Source: Planctomycetota bacterium (GTDB taxonomy: Bacteria > Planctomycetota > Brocadiia > SM23-32 > JAKLEA01). From it: a DNA stretch of 64,000 bases. Below, one piece after another: positions 53,445 to 62,890 of this stretch; position 1 is the first letter of the stretch; every line of letters begins with the position of its first letter. Location of the stretch: positions 1-64,000 of the forward strand of contig JAKLEA010000025.1 of assembly GCA_022711755.1 (NCBI GenBank), written 5' to 3'. The translations under genes and the position numbers were made by a program. The notes under the pieces are model-generated. The model was not told the DNA's origin. It saw only the letters and a program-made list of their open reading frames with translations, and did not search any database.

Positions 53445-55499
53445 TTATCTGAGCTTCCCGCCAAGTTCCTTCTCGATGGCGGCGATCACGGACGCCTGAA
53501 TCGCGTCAACCTCTTCGCGCGTCAGGGTACGGTCCGGCGAACGGTAGTTGACCGACAGGGCAATGCTCTTCTTTCCTTCCGGGACCTGCTTGCCGCGGAA
53601 GAGGTCAATGAACGCGATGTCTTCTATCAGGTCGGTTCCATGCCGCCTTACGCAATTCTCAAGCGCGGCCCACTGGACCGATTCATCGAGGACTATCGCC
53701 AGGTCCCGCTTCATTGCTGGGAAAGCGGGGGGCCGCTCGTAGGCGAACTCGAACCTCGCAAGCTCGATCAGCATGTCTGCGTCGAACTCCCCGACGGCGG
53801 GCTTGCTCCTGATGTCCATCTGATCCAGCCATGCGATGCTTGCTTCGCCCATGACGCCGAAACGCCTTCCGCCGAGAGATGTCTCGATGCCTGTTCCCTC
53901 TTCGAAGCATGGCAGGGAAGTCGCGGAACAGACGATGGGTTGTCCGATGAGAAGCCGCCCTAACAGAGCGTCGAGGATGCCTTTGATGTGTCCGACGGGG
54001 TTTGCCTCGTCGGTAAGAATCCCAAGCGCCATTTTCTCAAGAGGCCTGTCGCTCTCGGCCGGGCGCGCGGTTCGTTTCGGATCGCCGCCCAATCCGGTCA
54101 GGTATACTTTTGAAAGCTCGTAGAAAAAGACCTGGGCGATTCCGCGATTCTGGTTGTATCGTTTCGCCTCCAGCATGTTCGGGATCAGCGCGCGGCGCAT
54201 GTGGGTCTTCTCAGAGCTTATCGGATTGACCAGCGCCGCCGACTCGCCCGCGTTCCAGAGATTGAGTTCCTGAAGCGGCGTCTTCTGGACAAGGCTCGGG
54301 GTCATCACCTCGGAAAGCCCCATCCCGCTCATGACGGACCCGATCGCGTCGCAGACCTCGCGCGAGCGTTCCCGCGCCGCGAATGACACCACAGCGCCAG
54401 TTTCGGTAGGTATCCTGTCGTAACCGTGGATTCGGGCGATTTCTTCAATCAGGTCAACCTCGCGTGCAAGGTCGGGGCGGAATGTCGGGACCAGGAATTG
54501 TAGACTTTCTCCGTCGTCGGAGACCAGTTCCAGGTCCAGCGCCTTCAGGATTCGGATGGCCTCGCTGCGCGGGACTTCCGTCCCCAGCAGGCGGTTGAGC
54601 CTTGAGGGGCGCATGGAGACCTTCAACGGCGTTGCGTCCATGAAATTGACGTCAACCACGCCCTTGGCCGCCTCCGCGTCGGGCAGCATTTGCAGGATGA
54701 GCGCGACGGCCCGCCTGCTTGCCCATTCCACCGTCCCGGGGTCAACACGACGCTCAAACCGGCACGTAGCCTCCGAGGGGAGCGACAGTTTGCGCGACGT
54801 TCTGCGGTTGTTGGCGGGATCGAAGAACGCGCTCTCGATGAGGACGTTGCGCGTCTCCGGACCTACTTCGGTGTCCAGCCCGCCCATGACGCCGGCAATC
54901 GCAACCGGCCTGACGGCGTCGGCTATTACGAGCATCTCGCCCGTCAGTTTGCACGTTGTGCGGTCAATGCTGACAAGCTCCTCGGCCTCGCGCCCGCGTC
55001 GCACTACGATGCGCTTTCCCGTCAGCTTATCGAAGTCGAAGGCGTGCAACGGCTGCCCGCACTCGAACATGACGTAATTCGTCGCGTCAACGACATTGTT
55101 AACGGCCCTCAGCCCCACGGTTTCCAGGCGGGTTCGGAGCCATTCCGGGCTGGGTTCGATTCGGACGTTTCGGATCACGCGGGCCGTGTATCGGGGGCAG
55201 AGGTCCTGCGCCTTGATGGCCACGCTCGTCAATCCGGTCGCGTCCGGCCCATTCTCCGGAAAGGCCGTCGGGGGCGTCTTCACGCGCCCGCCAGTCATCG
55301 CCGCGATCTCGCGCGCGACGCCCAGGTGGCAGAGACAATCCGGACGGTTGGACGTGACCTCGATTTCGAGGCGGCAGTCGTCCCCTCGCCGTTCGATTGA
55401 CTCGCAGACGAGGCCGACACGGCTTAGTCCATCCGCCAGTTCTTCCGGGCTGAGGTTGAAATCCACGCAGTCTTTCAGCCAAAGGTAGCTGACTTTCAT
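53445..55499 (-). CDS. pheT: Phenylalanyl-tRNA synthetase beta subunit, short form
   Basis: 684 residues from ATG 55499. The B3/B4 editing module (EVTSNRPDCLCHLGVAREIA, ATNYVMFECGQPLHAFD), B5 (RIHGYDRIPTET) and the catalytic-like core and FDX-ACB anticodon domain (YRSPDRTLTREEVDAI) are present. The N-terminal half goes straight from GLVCESIERRGDD to LEIEVTSN, so the OB-fold tRNA-binding insert found in most bacterial PheT (about 110 residues) is missing. This explains the short length. The alpha subunit gene (pheS) is not next to it. It charges tRNA-Phe together with PheS. Confidence 0.93.
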   Translation of the reverse strand: MKVSYLWLKDCVDFNLSPEELADGLSRVGLVCESIERRGDDCRLEIEVTSNRPDCLCHLGVAREIAAMTGGRVKTPPTAFPENGPDATGLTSVAIKAQDLCPRYTARVIRNVRIEPSPEWLRTRLETVGLRAVNNVVDATNYVMFECGQPLHAFDFDKLTGKRIVVRRGREAEELVSIDRTTCKLTGEMLVIADAVRPVAIAGVMGGLDTEVGPETRNVLIESAFFDPANNRRTSRKLSLPSEATCRFERRVDPGTVEWASRRAVALILQMLPDAEAAKGVVDVNFMDATPLKVSMRPSRLNRLLGTEVPRSEAIRILKALDLELVSDDGESLQFLVPTFRPDLAREVDLIEEIARIHGYDRIPTETGAVVSFAARERSREVCDAIGSVMSGMGLSEVMTPSLVQKTPLQELNLWNAGESAALVNPISSEKTHMRRALIPNMLEAKRYNQNRGIAQVFFYELSKVYLTGLGGDPKRTARPAESDRPLEKMALGILTDEANPVGHIKGILDALLGRLLIGQPIVCSATSLPCFEEGTGIETSLGGRRFGVMGEASIAWLDQMDIRSKPAVGEFDADMLIELARFEFAYERPPAFPAMKRDLAIVLDESVQWAALENCVRRHGTDLIEDIAFIDLFRGKQVPEGKKSIALSVNYRSPDRTLTREEVDAIQASVIAAIEKELGGKLR

Positions 55500-55639
55500 T
55501 TCCGCATTCTCCGGGCAAGTATTGAAACCGCCGCGCAAAAATGAGATTGTAAAGCCCGGCGCGGGAGAATTTCAAGGCGCATGAACCCGGCGCTGGAACA
55601 CGGCATGACGCGCCCATGCCCGCAAGGACCAGAATCGTA

Positions 55640-56533
55640 ATGTCTGAACGCATGATGATATGTCTGTCTGCCGACGTTGACGGCGACGCCAACAGGGCGG
55701 TTCCCGGCAGGATTGAAAGCGCATCCCCCGGCTATGACGAGGCGCGGTATGATGCATGTTTGGAGGGATTCCAAATCCTTCTGGACCTGCTGGGCGAGAG
55801 CGGCATCCGATCAACCCTTTTTCTTGAGGGACGAGTGTGCCGCCGCCTGGCGGATTCCGGCATAAGAAGCGACGCGCTTGCCGGACATGAAATCGCCTGC
55901 CACGGCTACGCCCATGAGGACTTCACTGGAAGGGAAAGCGGAATCCCGATGTCGCGCGGTGATTGTCTTGCCGCCATAAACCATTCGATTCGGACCATTC
56001 GAGAGACCACGGGACGTGATCCGGCCGGATTCCGCGCTCCATATACCCGAATTAATAAATCACTTTTCGAGGCCGTTCTCGACGCGGGATTCAGGTACGA
56101 CTCCAGCCTGACATGCGAGATGAAGACTTGCGGACTTAAACCGTTCCGCCCGGCTTCGGGTTCCAGGGAGCTTATCGAATTGCCACTTGCGAGGACGAAG
56201 GATTCCAAAGGGCGGACGAGGGGATCATATCTCTGGCCGGTCTTTGAGAAGCGGAGAAGCATTGAGGAATACATCATGTCGGCGGAGGCGTTATCGGGAA
56301 TAAGTCCGAATGGGTTTATACAGTTCGCATTGCATCCGTGGCATCTGGTAGTTGACGAGAACGGGAGGCGATTCAGCGAGAAACGCATCGCTGGGAATGT
56401 TGACGCGCTCCGGCGACTCTGCCGCGCGATGTCGGACAGAGGCTCCTTCCGCGCGGTTACGCTTGATGAGGTCTGCGCATCGTCCGATGCAGGGGAAAGA
56501 GTCGAATTTGACGACGCTCAGGGCGTCTGCTGA
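55640..56533 (+). CDS. Polysaccharide deacetylase (NodB-like, CE4 type)
   Basis: 297 residues from ATG 55640 (55616 also possible). The NodB metal triad is present: SADVDGD with two Asp, and HEIACHGYAHEDF with two His; GFRAPYTR is the following catalytic-Arg motif. No signal peptide is seen. CE4 enzymes remove N- or O-acetyl groups from glycans such as chitin or peptidoglycan precursors with a metal. Its last 16 bases overlap the end of the convergent secreted protein gene. Confidence 0.9.
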   Translation: MSERMMICLSADVDGDANRAVPGRIESASPGYDEARYDACLEGFQILLDLLGESGIRSTLFLEGRVCRRLADSGIRSDALAGHEIACHGYAHEDFTGRESGIPMSRGDCLAAINHSIRTIRETTGRDPAGFRAPYTRINKSLFEAVLDAGFRYDSSLTCEMKTCGLKPFRPASGSRELIELPLARTKDSKGRTRGSYLWPVFEKRRSIEEYIMSAEALSGISPNGFIQFALHPWHLVVDENGRRFSEKRIAGNVDALRRLCRAMSDRGSFRAVTLDEVCASSDAGERVEFDDAQGVC

Positions 56534-58671
56534 GCCGCGGCGGGGGATGACGGCGATTTCTCTTTATCGCCCCCTTGTTCCTTCTCTTTCGCCTTGATCT
56601 CCATTAGCGTTTTCAACTCATCGGCCCGTCTCTTTGCCTCCGCCCATTCCGCGCTTTCCTGATGGTCGTTGGCGATTTTCTCATAACACTTCAACGCAAG
56701 GTCGGGCTTTTCGAGTTTCGCCGCCGCGTCTCCCAATTCCAGCAGCGCGGACGGTATCTGATTCCGGTCATCCGCGTAGCGCAGGTAAGTCTGCGCGGCC
56801 TTCATCGCCTCCTCGAAGTTGCCGAGTTTATTGTTGCACTGCGCCCGCAGGACCATGTTGCGTCCGTCAATCCGTCTGGTCGGATACTCCCATTCCAGCC
56901 GGTCGAGCGCCTCAATGGCCGCCGCAAAATCCCCGCGCGCGAAGAATGCCTCGACCTCGAACAGGCTGCCGCCCACGCCGATGTTCTCAGGCGCGTTTCT
57001 CTTGAAATACTGCTCAGCCTGAGCCTTTATGTATGCTTCCCGCGCCTTGGCGGTTTCCGCCTGGTCGCGGTAAATGTCACCGATGCGAGTCAGCGCGGCG
57101 CGGACGTGCCAGGTCTTCAATCCCTCAAACTCCCGCGGGATGCTTTCGTAGATTGTCAGCGCCTCGCCGTATCGCTTCGCATAGTGGAAAAGGACGTCGG
57201 CCATCCCGTAGCGGATTTCGACGACCTGCTCCGGATTCGTGAATTCCGCAAGCGCTCGCCGGTATCGCTCAAGCGCCTGATCCGGGTCGCCCCCGAACCG
57301 GCACAACAGTTTCCCGATGTTAAGAAGGCACTCCAGACGCTGTTCCGGCTTCAGTTCAGCCGCGCGTTTCTCCAATCCGAGGCTGCAATTCAGCAACGCC
57401 TTGTCCCGCCCCAGTTCCTTGAGCAGCCGCGCCGAGTTGGCCAGCCCGGCGGCGTTCATTGCGGTGAAGTCATACTTCTCAATGATGTCCGCGTATTCCT
57501 TTGATCGGTCCAGACCGGAATTAAAATCCTCCCACGCCGGCTCCACCAGGATGTCCTGCGCAGTCTCCGTCAGACGTCCCAGATCGGTCTTGATCGTCAG
57601 GCGAAGGTTGTATTTCCCCGGCGCGGCATACACGTGCGTCGGCTCCGGCCCGGTGGCGGTCGTGCCGTCGCCGAATGCCCACCATGCCTCGGCGGGCTGC
57701 CCCGGGGAAGACATCGCCCTGAACCGGACGCCGACGAAAATCGCGCCGTCGTAGTCCAGCATGCCGGTGGTCCGGAACTCCATGTCCCCGACCAGCGCGG
57801 AAGCGCGCTTGCGGATTTCCGCCGCCCCGGCCTCGCCCGGCATTCCGAACACAGAGGGCGGCATGATGTCGAAGCGCTCCTGCCCCGGTTGCTGGACGGC
57901 TACGTAGCAGATCGGCCCGCCCTTCGTTGCGTGAACGCATTCGAAGAGATGCGGCCCGCCGCTCAGGTTCGCGCTTCCCGTGAAGCGGTATCGCCTTCCC
58001 TGTTCCGGCGTCTGGCCGGGGGGTTGCTGCGCCACGAGCTTGCCGTCAACGAGCAGGTATGCCGCATCGTCCGCAACCAGCGCGAAGGTGTACCTCCCGT
58101 CCTTTGGGAGCGTGGCGTATCCCTTGTATCGCGCGATGAAGTCGCTGTTCGGCCCGAATGGATTGAATATCTGGTAGACGCGCGGGGCGAATCCGACGCC
58201 CATGATCCTCCTGCTTGCGTCAAACGCCGCGCGGGCCTCGGTCAGGCTGCGATATCCGGCCGCGCCAAGCTCGCGAACCTCCAGGACAAGGCCGACCGGA
58301 ACATCCCATTCCTCCGGTCTTCCGGCGTGGGCGTTGCCGAAATAGACGTGGAACGGTTCCTTCGCCCCGGTTGTATCAAATACTATTATGCAGTATCCGT
58401 CGCTTCGCCGAAAGAGGCATTTTGATTTGACCGACTTCCCTTCCGCGTCGGCCACTCGAATATCGCCTCCGTCGGACCGGGCTTTGTCGGACACGTTCAG
58501 AACGCAACTGACGATCTGATGCCGCCGTTCGATGTTGAGCGTTTTTCTGTATTGCCAATCCGGATTCCACCACGGCGAATCATCGCCACGGCAAATCATC
58601 GCTGGGCAAAGGAGCGCAATCGTAATAAATTGCGCAACGCTCAGCGCCCGTAAGTTGAACGCGCGGATCAT
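56518..58671 (-). CDS. Secreted DUF2341/PKD/TPR multidomain protein
   Basis: 717 residues from ATG 58671. A signal peptide (1-29) is followed by a DUF2341-like part (WWNPDWQYRKTLNI), a PA14-like segment near 150-260 (YATLPKDGRYTFALVADDAAYLLVDG), a PKD domain near 330-380 (WAFGDGTTATGPEPTHVYAAPGKY split by short loops) and TPR-like helical repeats from about 400. The last 30 residues are charged and low complexity. It is probably a periplasmic or surface scaffold. Its start shares ATGA with the preceding gene and its end overlaps the deacetylase gene tail to tail. Confidence 0.8.
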   Translation of the reverse strand: MIRAFNLRALSVAQFITIALLCPAMICRGDDSPWWNPDWQYRKTLNIERRHQIVSCVLNVSDKARSDGGDIRVADAEGKSVKSKCLFRRSDGYCIIVFDTTGAKEPFHVYFGNAHAGRPEEWDVPVGLVLEVRELGAAGYRSLTEARAAFDASRRIMGVGFAPRVYQIFNPFGPNSDFIARYKGYATLPKDGRYTFALVADDAAYLLVDGKLVAQQPPGQTPEQGRRYRFTGSANLSGGPHLFECVHATKGGPICYVAVQQPGQERFDIMPPSVFGMPGEAGAAEIRKRASALVGDMEFRTTGMLDYDGAIFVGVRFRAMSSPGQPAEAWWAFGDGTTATGPEPTHVYAAPGKYNLRLTIKTDLGRLTETAQDILVEPAWEDFNSGLDRSKEYADIIEKYDFTAMNAAGLANSARLLKELGRDKALLNCSLGLEKRAAELKPEQRLECLLNIGKLLCRFGGDPDQALERYRRALAEFTNPEQVVEIRYGMADVLFHYAKRYGEALTIYESIPREFEGLKTWHVRAALTRIGDIYRDQAETAKAREAYIKAQAEQYFKRNAPENIGVGGSLFEVEAFFARGDFAAAIEALDRLEWEYPTRRIDGRNMVLRAQCNNKLGNFEEAMKAAQTYLRYADDRNQIPSALLELGDAAAKLEKPDLALKCYEKIANDHQESAEWAEAKRRADELKTLMEIKAKEKEQGGDKEKSPSSPAAAQQTP

Positions 58672-59507
58672 TTTCTGCTTTTCCCGGGCGGCTCAGGCGG
58701 TCTTTGCGGCTGGGCTGTCATCTTCTTGAGTTCCGGCGGTAGTCTGGTCTCGTCAACCTCGACAAGACTGACATTGTCGAACCAGTACTTCCCCGGGGGC
58801 CAATAGGCGTAAAGCACGACTTTGAAGTATTCGGGCTGTGCCGGTTTGTCGTTGATTGTGCTTTTCCACTTGGAGGGATGCATCAGCATGCAGTGCGTCT
58901 TCCACTCAGGACCGGCGTCATGGAGATAAAGCTGCGCCTCCCCGATGCGCCGCTCCCGCCCTCGATGAGTCAGGTAACCCCTGCACCACATGAAAGGCGT
59001 GAAAGTCGCGTTCTTTTGCGCGGATGTTCGGCAGTCAACCGAGAGCAGATAGACGGCCCCTTCCCGATATGTCACATGGGCGAGAGATTTGTAATGAACG
59101 CCGTCGTTGCCGGCGACGGTGTCGTATTTTGGAGGTTTGGTGGGCAGCCTGGCAGAAGCTTTGCTGTCGGGATCGCGTTCGATTTCCTTCTGCCTTTCCT
59201 GCCACTGGGTGAGAAGCACGTCGGTGTCAATCATCACGCACCTTCCACCGTCGCGCCCTTCGGGAATCCAGAACGTGCTGAGTCCGTCAAGTCCCTGCCA
59301 GTTGTCGGGCTGCCTGTCGCCCTTCTCGAACTCCCCGTTGGGGATCAAATTTCCGGACAGTTGCCAATCGGGACGTTTATCCCGGTCCTGGCATGGGGCT
59401 GTAGCATCCATGACGGCGATAATCGCCAGCGCTATTGTGAACTGTCCCGCCATCCTTTGCATAATGGATATGGGCATGTCTCCGTTCCCCTTCATGGAAT
59501 GGTTCAT
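58668..59507 (-). CDS. Exported CBM4/9-like protein
   Basis: 279 residues if started at ATG 59507, which overlaps the stop of the giant membrane protein gene (ATGA); ATG 59477, followed closely by the signal peptide, is an alternative. The mature part begins with NLIPNGEFEKGDRQPDNW, the start of a CBM4/9-type sandwich, and has many aromatic residues. The C-terminus is Pro/Lys rich. No catalytic motif is visible. It is part of the tight minus-strand operon 64000-56518. Confidence 0.72.
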   Translation of the reverse strand: MNHSMKGNGDMPISIMQRMAGQFTIALAIIAVMDATAPCQDRDKRPDWQLSGNLIPNGEFEKGDRQPDNWQGLDGLSTFWIPEGRDGGRCVMIDTDVLLTQWQERQKEIERDPDSKASARLPTKPPKYDTVAGNDGVHYKSLAHVTYREGAVYLLSVDCRTSAQKNATFTPFMWCRGYLTHRGRERRIGEAQLYLHDAGPEWKTHCMLMHPSKWKSTINDKPAQPEYFKVVLYAYWPPGKYWFDNVSLVEVDETRLPPELKKMTAQPQRPPEPPGKSRK

Positions 59508-62500
59508 CTGGATTCCGTCAACGCCTTGTAGTAGTCCCCTAGCATGTCCTTGTATTTCTCCGGGGCCTTCTCGGAGAGGCTGTTGACGATCTCCGTCCGC
59601 ATCTGTTTGGGGAGCGCGGAGCCTGTGTCGCGGTTCACGCTCTTCTGCCGCTCAACGGCGTCCTTGACCTCGCGCAGATTTCCGAGGACGACCTTCTGCG
59701 TCCGGGAGTAGTCCCTCAGCCGTCCCGCCTTCATGTCCTCTTCAGTCTGCCGCATTTCCCCAATTGCCTGGGGCAACCCGCCCCTGGGGTAGCGATAGAC
59801 CTTGAGTCCGTGATCCAGGGATTCGGCTTTGTTGACGATCTCGGCCTGTTTCTGCGCAAGACGGACCAACTGTTCCGCGACCTGCGGCGGGGCCGGTCCG
59901 CGCAGCCCTTCCTGGCCGTCCCCGCTGGCGCGTCCGCCGCCGGTAGAGCCGCTCACCGGATCCGTGCTCGTGTCCTGAACGCGCCCTTCCTCGAACGGAT
60001 CGGGGGTCAACCGCGTGGGTGTGTCGCGTCCGCCCTTGCCGGTTGCCGTCTCCTCGACGAATTGGCCGCTCGATTTCCCGCTGCGGCCTTCGCCGCTGCG
60101 CCCGCCTATCTCCTGCTGGTTGGGGAGCAGGTTGCCGGTTTTGCCCTGGGCGCTCATATTACTGATCGGGCCGTCCATCGTTCCCCATCCCGCGCCCTTG
60201 TCAATCGAGTCCATCCATCCGCTCGTCACGTCCTCCAGGTCTTCCGTCATGCTTTCTTCAGAATCGAGGAGTTCGCCGATCAGGTCCTCAAGCTCGTCCG
60301 GCAGATCAACAATCGGAACGTCGTAATCCTGAGTAGGCTCCTCCATGTTCCACTTCTGGAAGTCCTTGACGTCCATGAGCCACTTTTCCAGGTTCGTCTC
60401 AAGCGATTCGGCCAGTTCCAGGCCGGACTGCTCGTGTGGGACGGCCATCTCAACAGTCTTGCGCGTGAAAGCGTCCTCGGCCAGCTTCACCTCGCACCAT
60501 ATCTCAAAGAGTTCCTTGGCGACGGCGCTGTCCGCGAAGTCCTGCGGCGGGAGTTTGCTGAAGTCGGTAACCTTCTCCTCGAAATACTTCGCCCACTTCG
60601 CTTCCGTCTGCTGCGCTTCTTTTATCGCTGCGAGGTCTGCTTCGGTGAAGTCCTCGACCGGCTTCTTCTCAAGCGCCCTGGTCGCCTCGAAGGTCTTCTT
60701 CTGCTCCTCCTTGTATTCGGCTATTTTCTGGAGGAGTTCCTCGGCGAGCTTCCGCGCGGCATCCCTGTCAACGGTCTCCCCCCCGATTTCTTCCTTCTTC
60801 GCCGCGAGTAGGCTTGCCAGCGCGTCTTCCTCCGCGCCCAGCAGCGCCTTGAGCTTTTCTATGATCGTCTTCTGAACGGCCATGAGTTCGCCTGCGGCAT
60901 TCCTGGTAGCGTCACCCCCGCCGGTCTTTCTCAGCGCGTCCGCCTTCCTCCATGCGTCCTCCATCTCGCCGTCTGCCATGCCGGCCAGGACCTGTATCAT
61001 TGCCGACTTCCGCGCTTCCAGCGCCGCTCCTTTCGCCGATTCGGAAGCGGGCGCGTGTCTCTGCACCAGCGCCCGGGTTTCATCCCGGACGCTTGACTGC
61101 TCCAGAACCACGGCGGCGCAGCGATCCGCCAGAAGCTCCTGCTTTCCGGCGGCGTCGGTTTCCGCGCCATCCTTTTCGCTCCACTTCGAGAGGATCAACG
61201 CCTTGTCCTGAGCCTCGGTCTGCTTCTTGATGAGCCGTCTGATTCCGGTCTCCAGCGATTCCATATCGGAATCAGAAATCTTCTGGTCGGCCTTGTCCGA
61301 TGCGATACTCAGGCGATAGACAATTGAGCGCCCGGCGTTCTCGTCCTGCCTTTCAAGGCCATCGCCCGTCCGAACGCAGTAGAGGATATTCTGCCCAATC
61401 TCCAGTCCAAGGGACGCCGGGTCAATCTCAAATGCTTCGGTCAGCGCGCGTCCGCCGGGGGGAAAGCTGCGGGAGTCGCCCACTCGCCATTGCTTCCCGT
61501 CGTCGCTCAACAGTAGCTCGACGGTCCTTACGCCGTAATCATCCGTCGCTCGGGCATGGACAGGAAACTTCTGGTCCGGCGGAATTGACGCGTCCCTGCC
61601 GGGCAGGACGATCTCACAGCGCGGCGGGTTGTCCGGCAGCGCCAGGACGGAGTGAATCAGCGGCGGGCTGGGCGTTCCGGCTTTGCCGGTCGCCTCGATC
61701 TGATATGCGCCGTTGCGTCTCAGTTCGAACCGGCAGGACGCCTCCCTTTCGCCGGCGAGTTCCATCAGTATCTCTTCCGCGTTGTCGGTCGCGGGGGCTG
61801 AGGCATCGGCTACGTCGGGGGATCCGGGGTCCCCGGCTCCACGCTCTGGAAAGAAACGCCAGACTGCAGCGCGAATCGGCGAGTCACTGCGGATTGACAG
61901 GCTGACCTTCGTCCCCGTCACGGCCTGGATGTCCCCGCCGCGCCCCTCCTGCTCGATTGGCGGGAGGCCCAGGTAATCGGGAAACTCGCAGAGAATCTTC
62001 AGGGATTCGATGAATGGGCGTGGTTTGACCTTGATCGTATAATTGCGCGAAACTGCGTCTCCGGCTTCAACGCGATACCGGACGTCCGAGGCCAGCGCGG
62101 CGAACTGGAACACAAATGCGCCGCCCTCGAAGGCCATCTTCTCCCTCTTCTCGCCCCTCTGGTCTTTGAATACGATTGTCGCCTGTTCGGGGATGACGCC
62201 GCGGGGCGCAGCCTCGACAAGGAGCGACTCTGCGATCAGGATTTCCGCGTCGCCGGGCGTGATTTCAAGCCGCGTGTCCGTCAACGGCGGAACGTATTTC
62301 CAGGGCATCCAGAACCTTGCCCATGCGTTGCCGAAGGCGCGCGGAAGCAGGATTGCGTAGGCAAGGAACGTCGCCGATAACACTAGCGCCGCAAGCCCCG
62401 GCTTCCTGATCGCTCGCCAGTCGCCCGGATTTCGAGGGCGGATTTCCCGCGCGCGGGCCGCCGCCTCGGAAAGCTGCGCGTCGGCAAGGTCGCGTTCCAG

Positions 62501-62890
62501 CGCGCTGAGTCCGGCCTTGTGAAACTGGACTGCGTTGATAACAGAGTTTTCAAGCCCCGGAATCAGTTTCTCAGCGCGGGCCGCCACGATTTCATTATTC
62601 AGCTTGAGGATAAGCGGCTTCACGACCAGAACTGCCGCGCCGCATGCGAACATGATGACAGAGGCTGCAAGCGACGAGGTGCGGACCCACGCGGGAAAGC
62701 GGGCGACGTTGTCGCCTGCGAACAGGATCAGGCAGACAAGGCCGGATGCCGCCGCAAGAACCATGATTCCGCGCAGGCACATTGCCCCCCGCCATCGCCT
62801 GCGGAATGAGGCGATCCAGTCCTCCAGCGCCGCGTAATTCTCGGACGGCGTCCCGGGTTTCAGCGCGTCTTTCGGGGGGATGTCGCTCAC
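59504..62890 (-). CDS. Giant DUF4175-like membrane protein, paralogue of the 49569 gene
   Basis: 1128 residues from a GTG at 62890, which overlaps the stop of the gene before it (GTGA). Three membrane helices lie near residues 35-58, 72-90 and 155-173, exactly the pattern of the 1206-residue protein. Residues about 180-530 are beta-rich. About 540-900 are long charged helices (coiled-coil-like, rich in Glu, Lys and Ala). The end, PEKYKDMLGDYYKALTES, matches the ending of the paralogue. It lacks the Gln-rich expansion. It may form a transmembrane scaffold linking periplasm and cytoplasm, but the function is unknown. Confidence 0.8.
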   Translation of the reverse strand: MSDIPPKDALKPGTPSENYAALEDWIASFRRRWRGAMCLRGIMVLAAASGLVCLILFAGDNVARFPAWVRTSSLAASVIMFACGAAVLVVKPLILKLNNEIVAARAEKLIPGLENSVINAVQFHKAGLSALERDLADAQLSEAAARAREIRPRNPGDWRAIRKPGLAALVLSATFLAYAILLPRAFGNAWARFWMPWKYVPPLTDTRLEITPGDAEILIAESLLVEAAPRGVIPEQATIVFKDQRGEKREKMAFEGGAFVFQFAALASDVRYRVEAGDAVSRNYTIKVKPRPFIESLKILCEFPDYLGLPPIEQEGRGGDIQAVTGTKVSLSIRSDSPIRAAVWRFFPERGAGDPGSPDVADASAPATDNAEEILMELAGEREASCRFELRRNGAYQIEATGKAGTPSPPLIHSVLALPDNPPRCEIVLPGRDASIPPDQKFPVHARATDDYGVRTVELLLSDDGKQWRVGDSRSFPPGGRALTEAFEIDPASLGLEIGQNILYCVRTGDGLERQDENAGRSIVYRLSIASDKADQKISDSDMESLETGIRRLIKKQTEAQDKALILSKWSEKDGAETDAAGKQELLADRCAAVVLEQSSVRDETRALVQRHAPASESAKGAALEARKSAMIQVLAGMADGEMEDAWRKADALRKTGGGDATRNAAGELMAVQKTIIEKLKALLGAEEDALASLLAAKKEEIGGETVDRDAARKLAEELLQKIAEYKEEQKKTFEATRALEKKPVEDFTEADLAAIKEAQQTEAKWAKYFEEKVTDFSKLPPQDFADSAVAKELFEIWCEVKLAEDAFTRKTVEMAVPHEQSGLELAESLETNLEKWLMDVKDFQKWNMEEPTQDYDVPIVDLPDELEDLIGELLDSEESMTEDLEDVTSGWMDSIDKGAGWGTMDGPISNMSAQGKTGNLLPNQQEIGGRSGEGRSGKSSGQFVEETATGKGGRDTPTRLTPDPFEEGRVQDTSTDPVSGSTGGGRASGDGQEGLRGPAPPQVAEQLVRLAQKQAEIVNKAESLDHGLKVYRYPRGGLPQAIGEMRQTEEDMKAGRLRDYSRTQKVVLGNLREVKDAVERQKSVNRDTGSALPKQMRTEIVNSLSEKAPEKYKDMLGDYYKALTESR

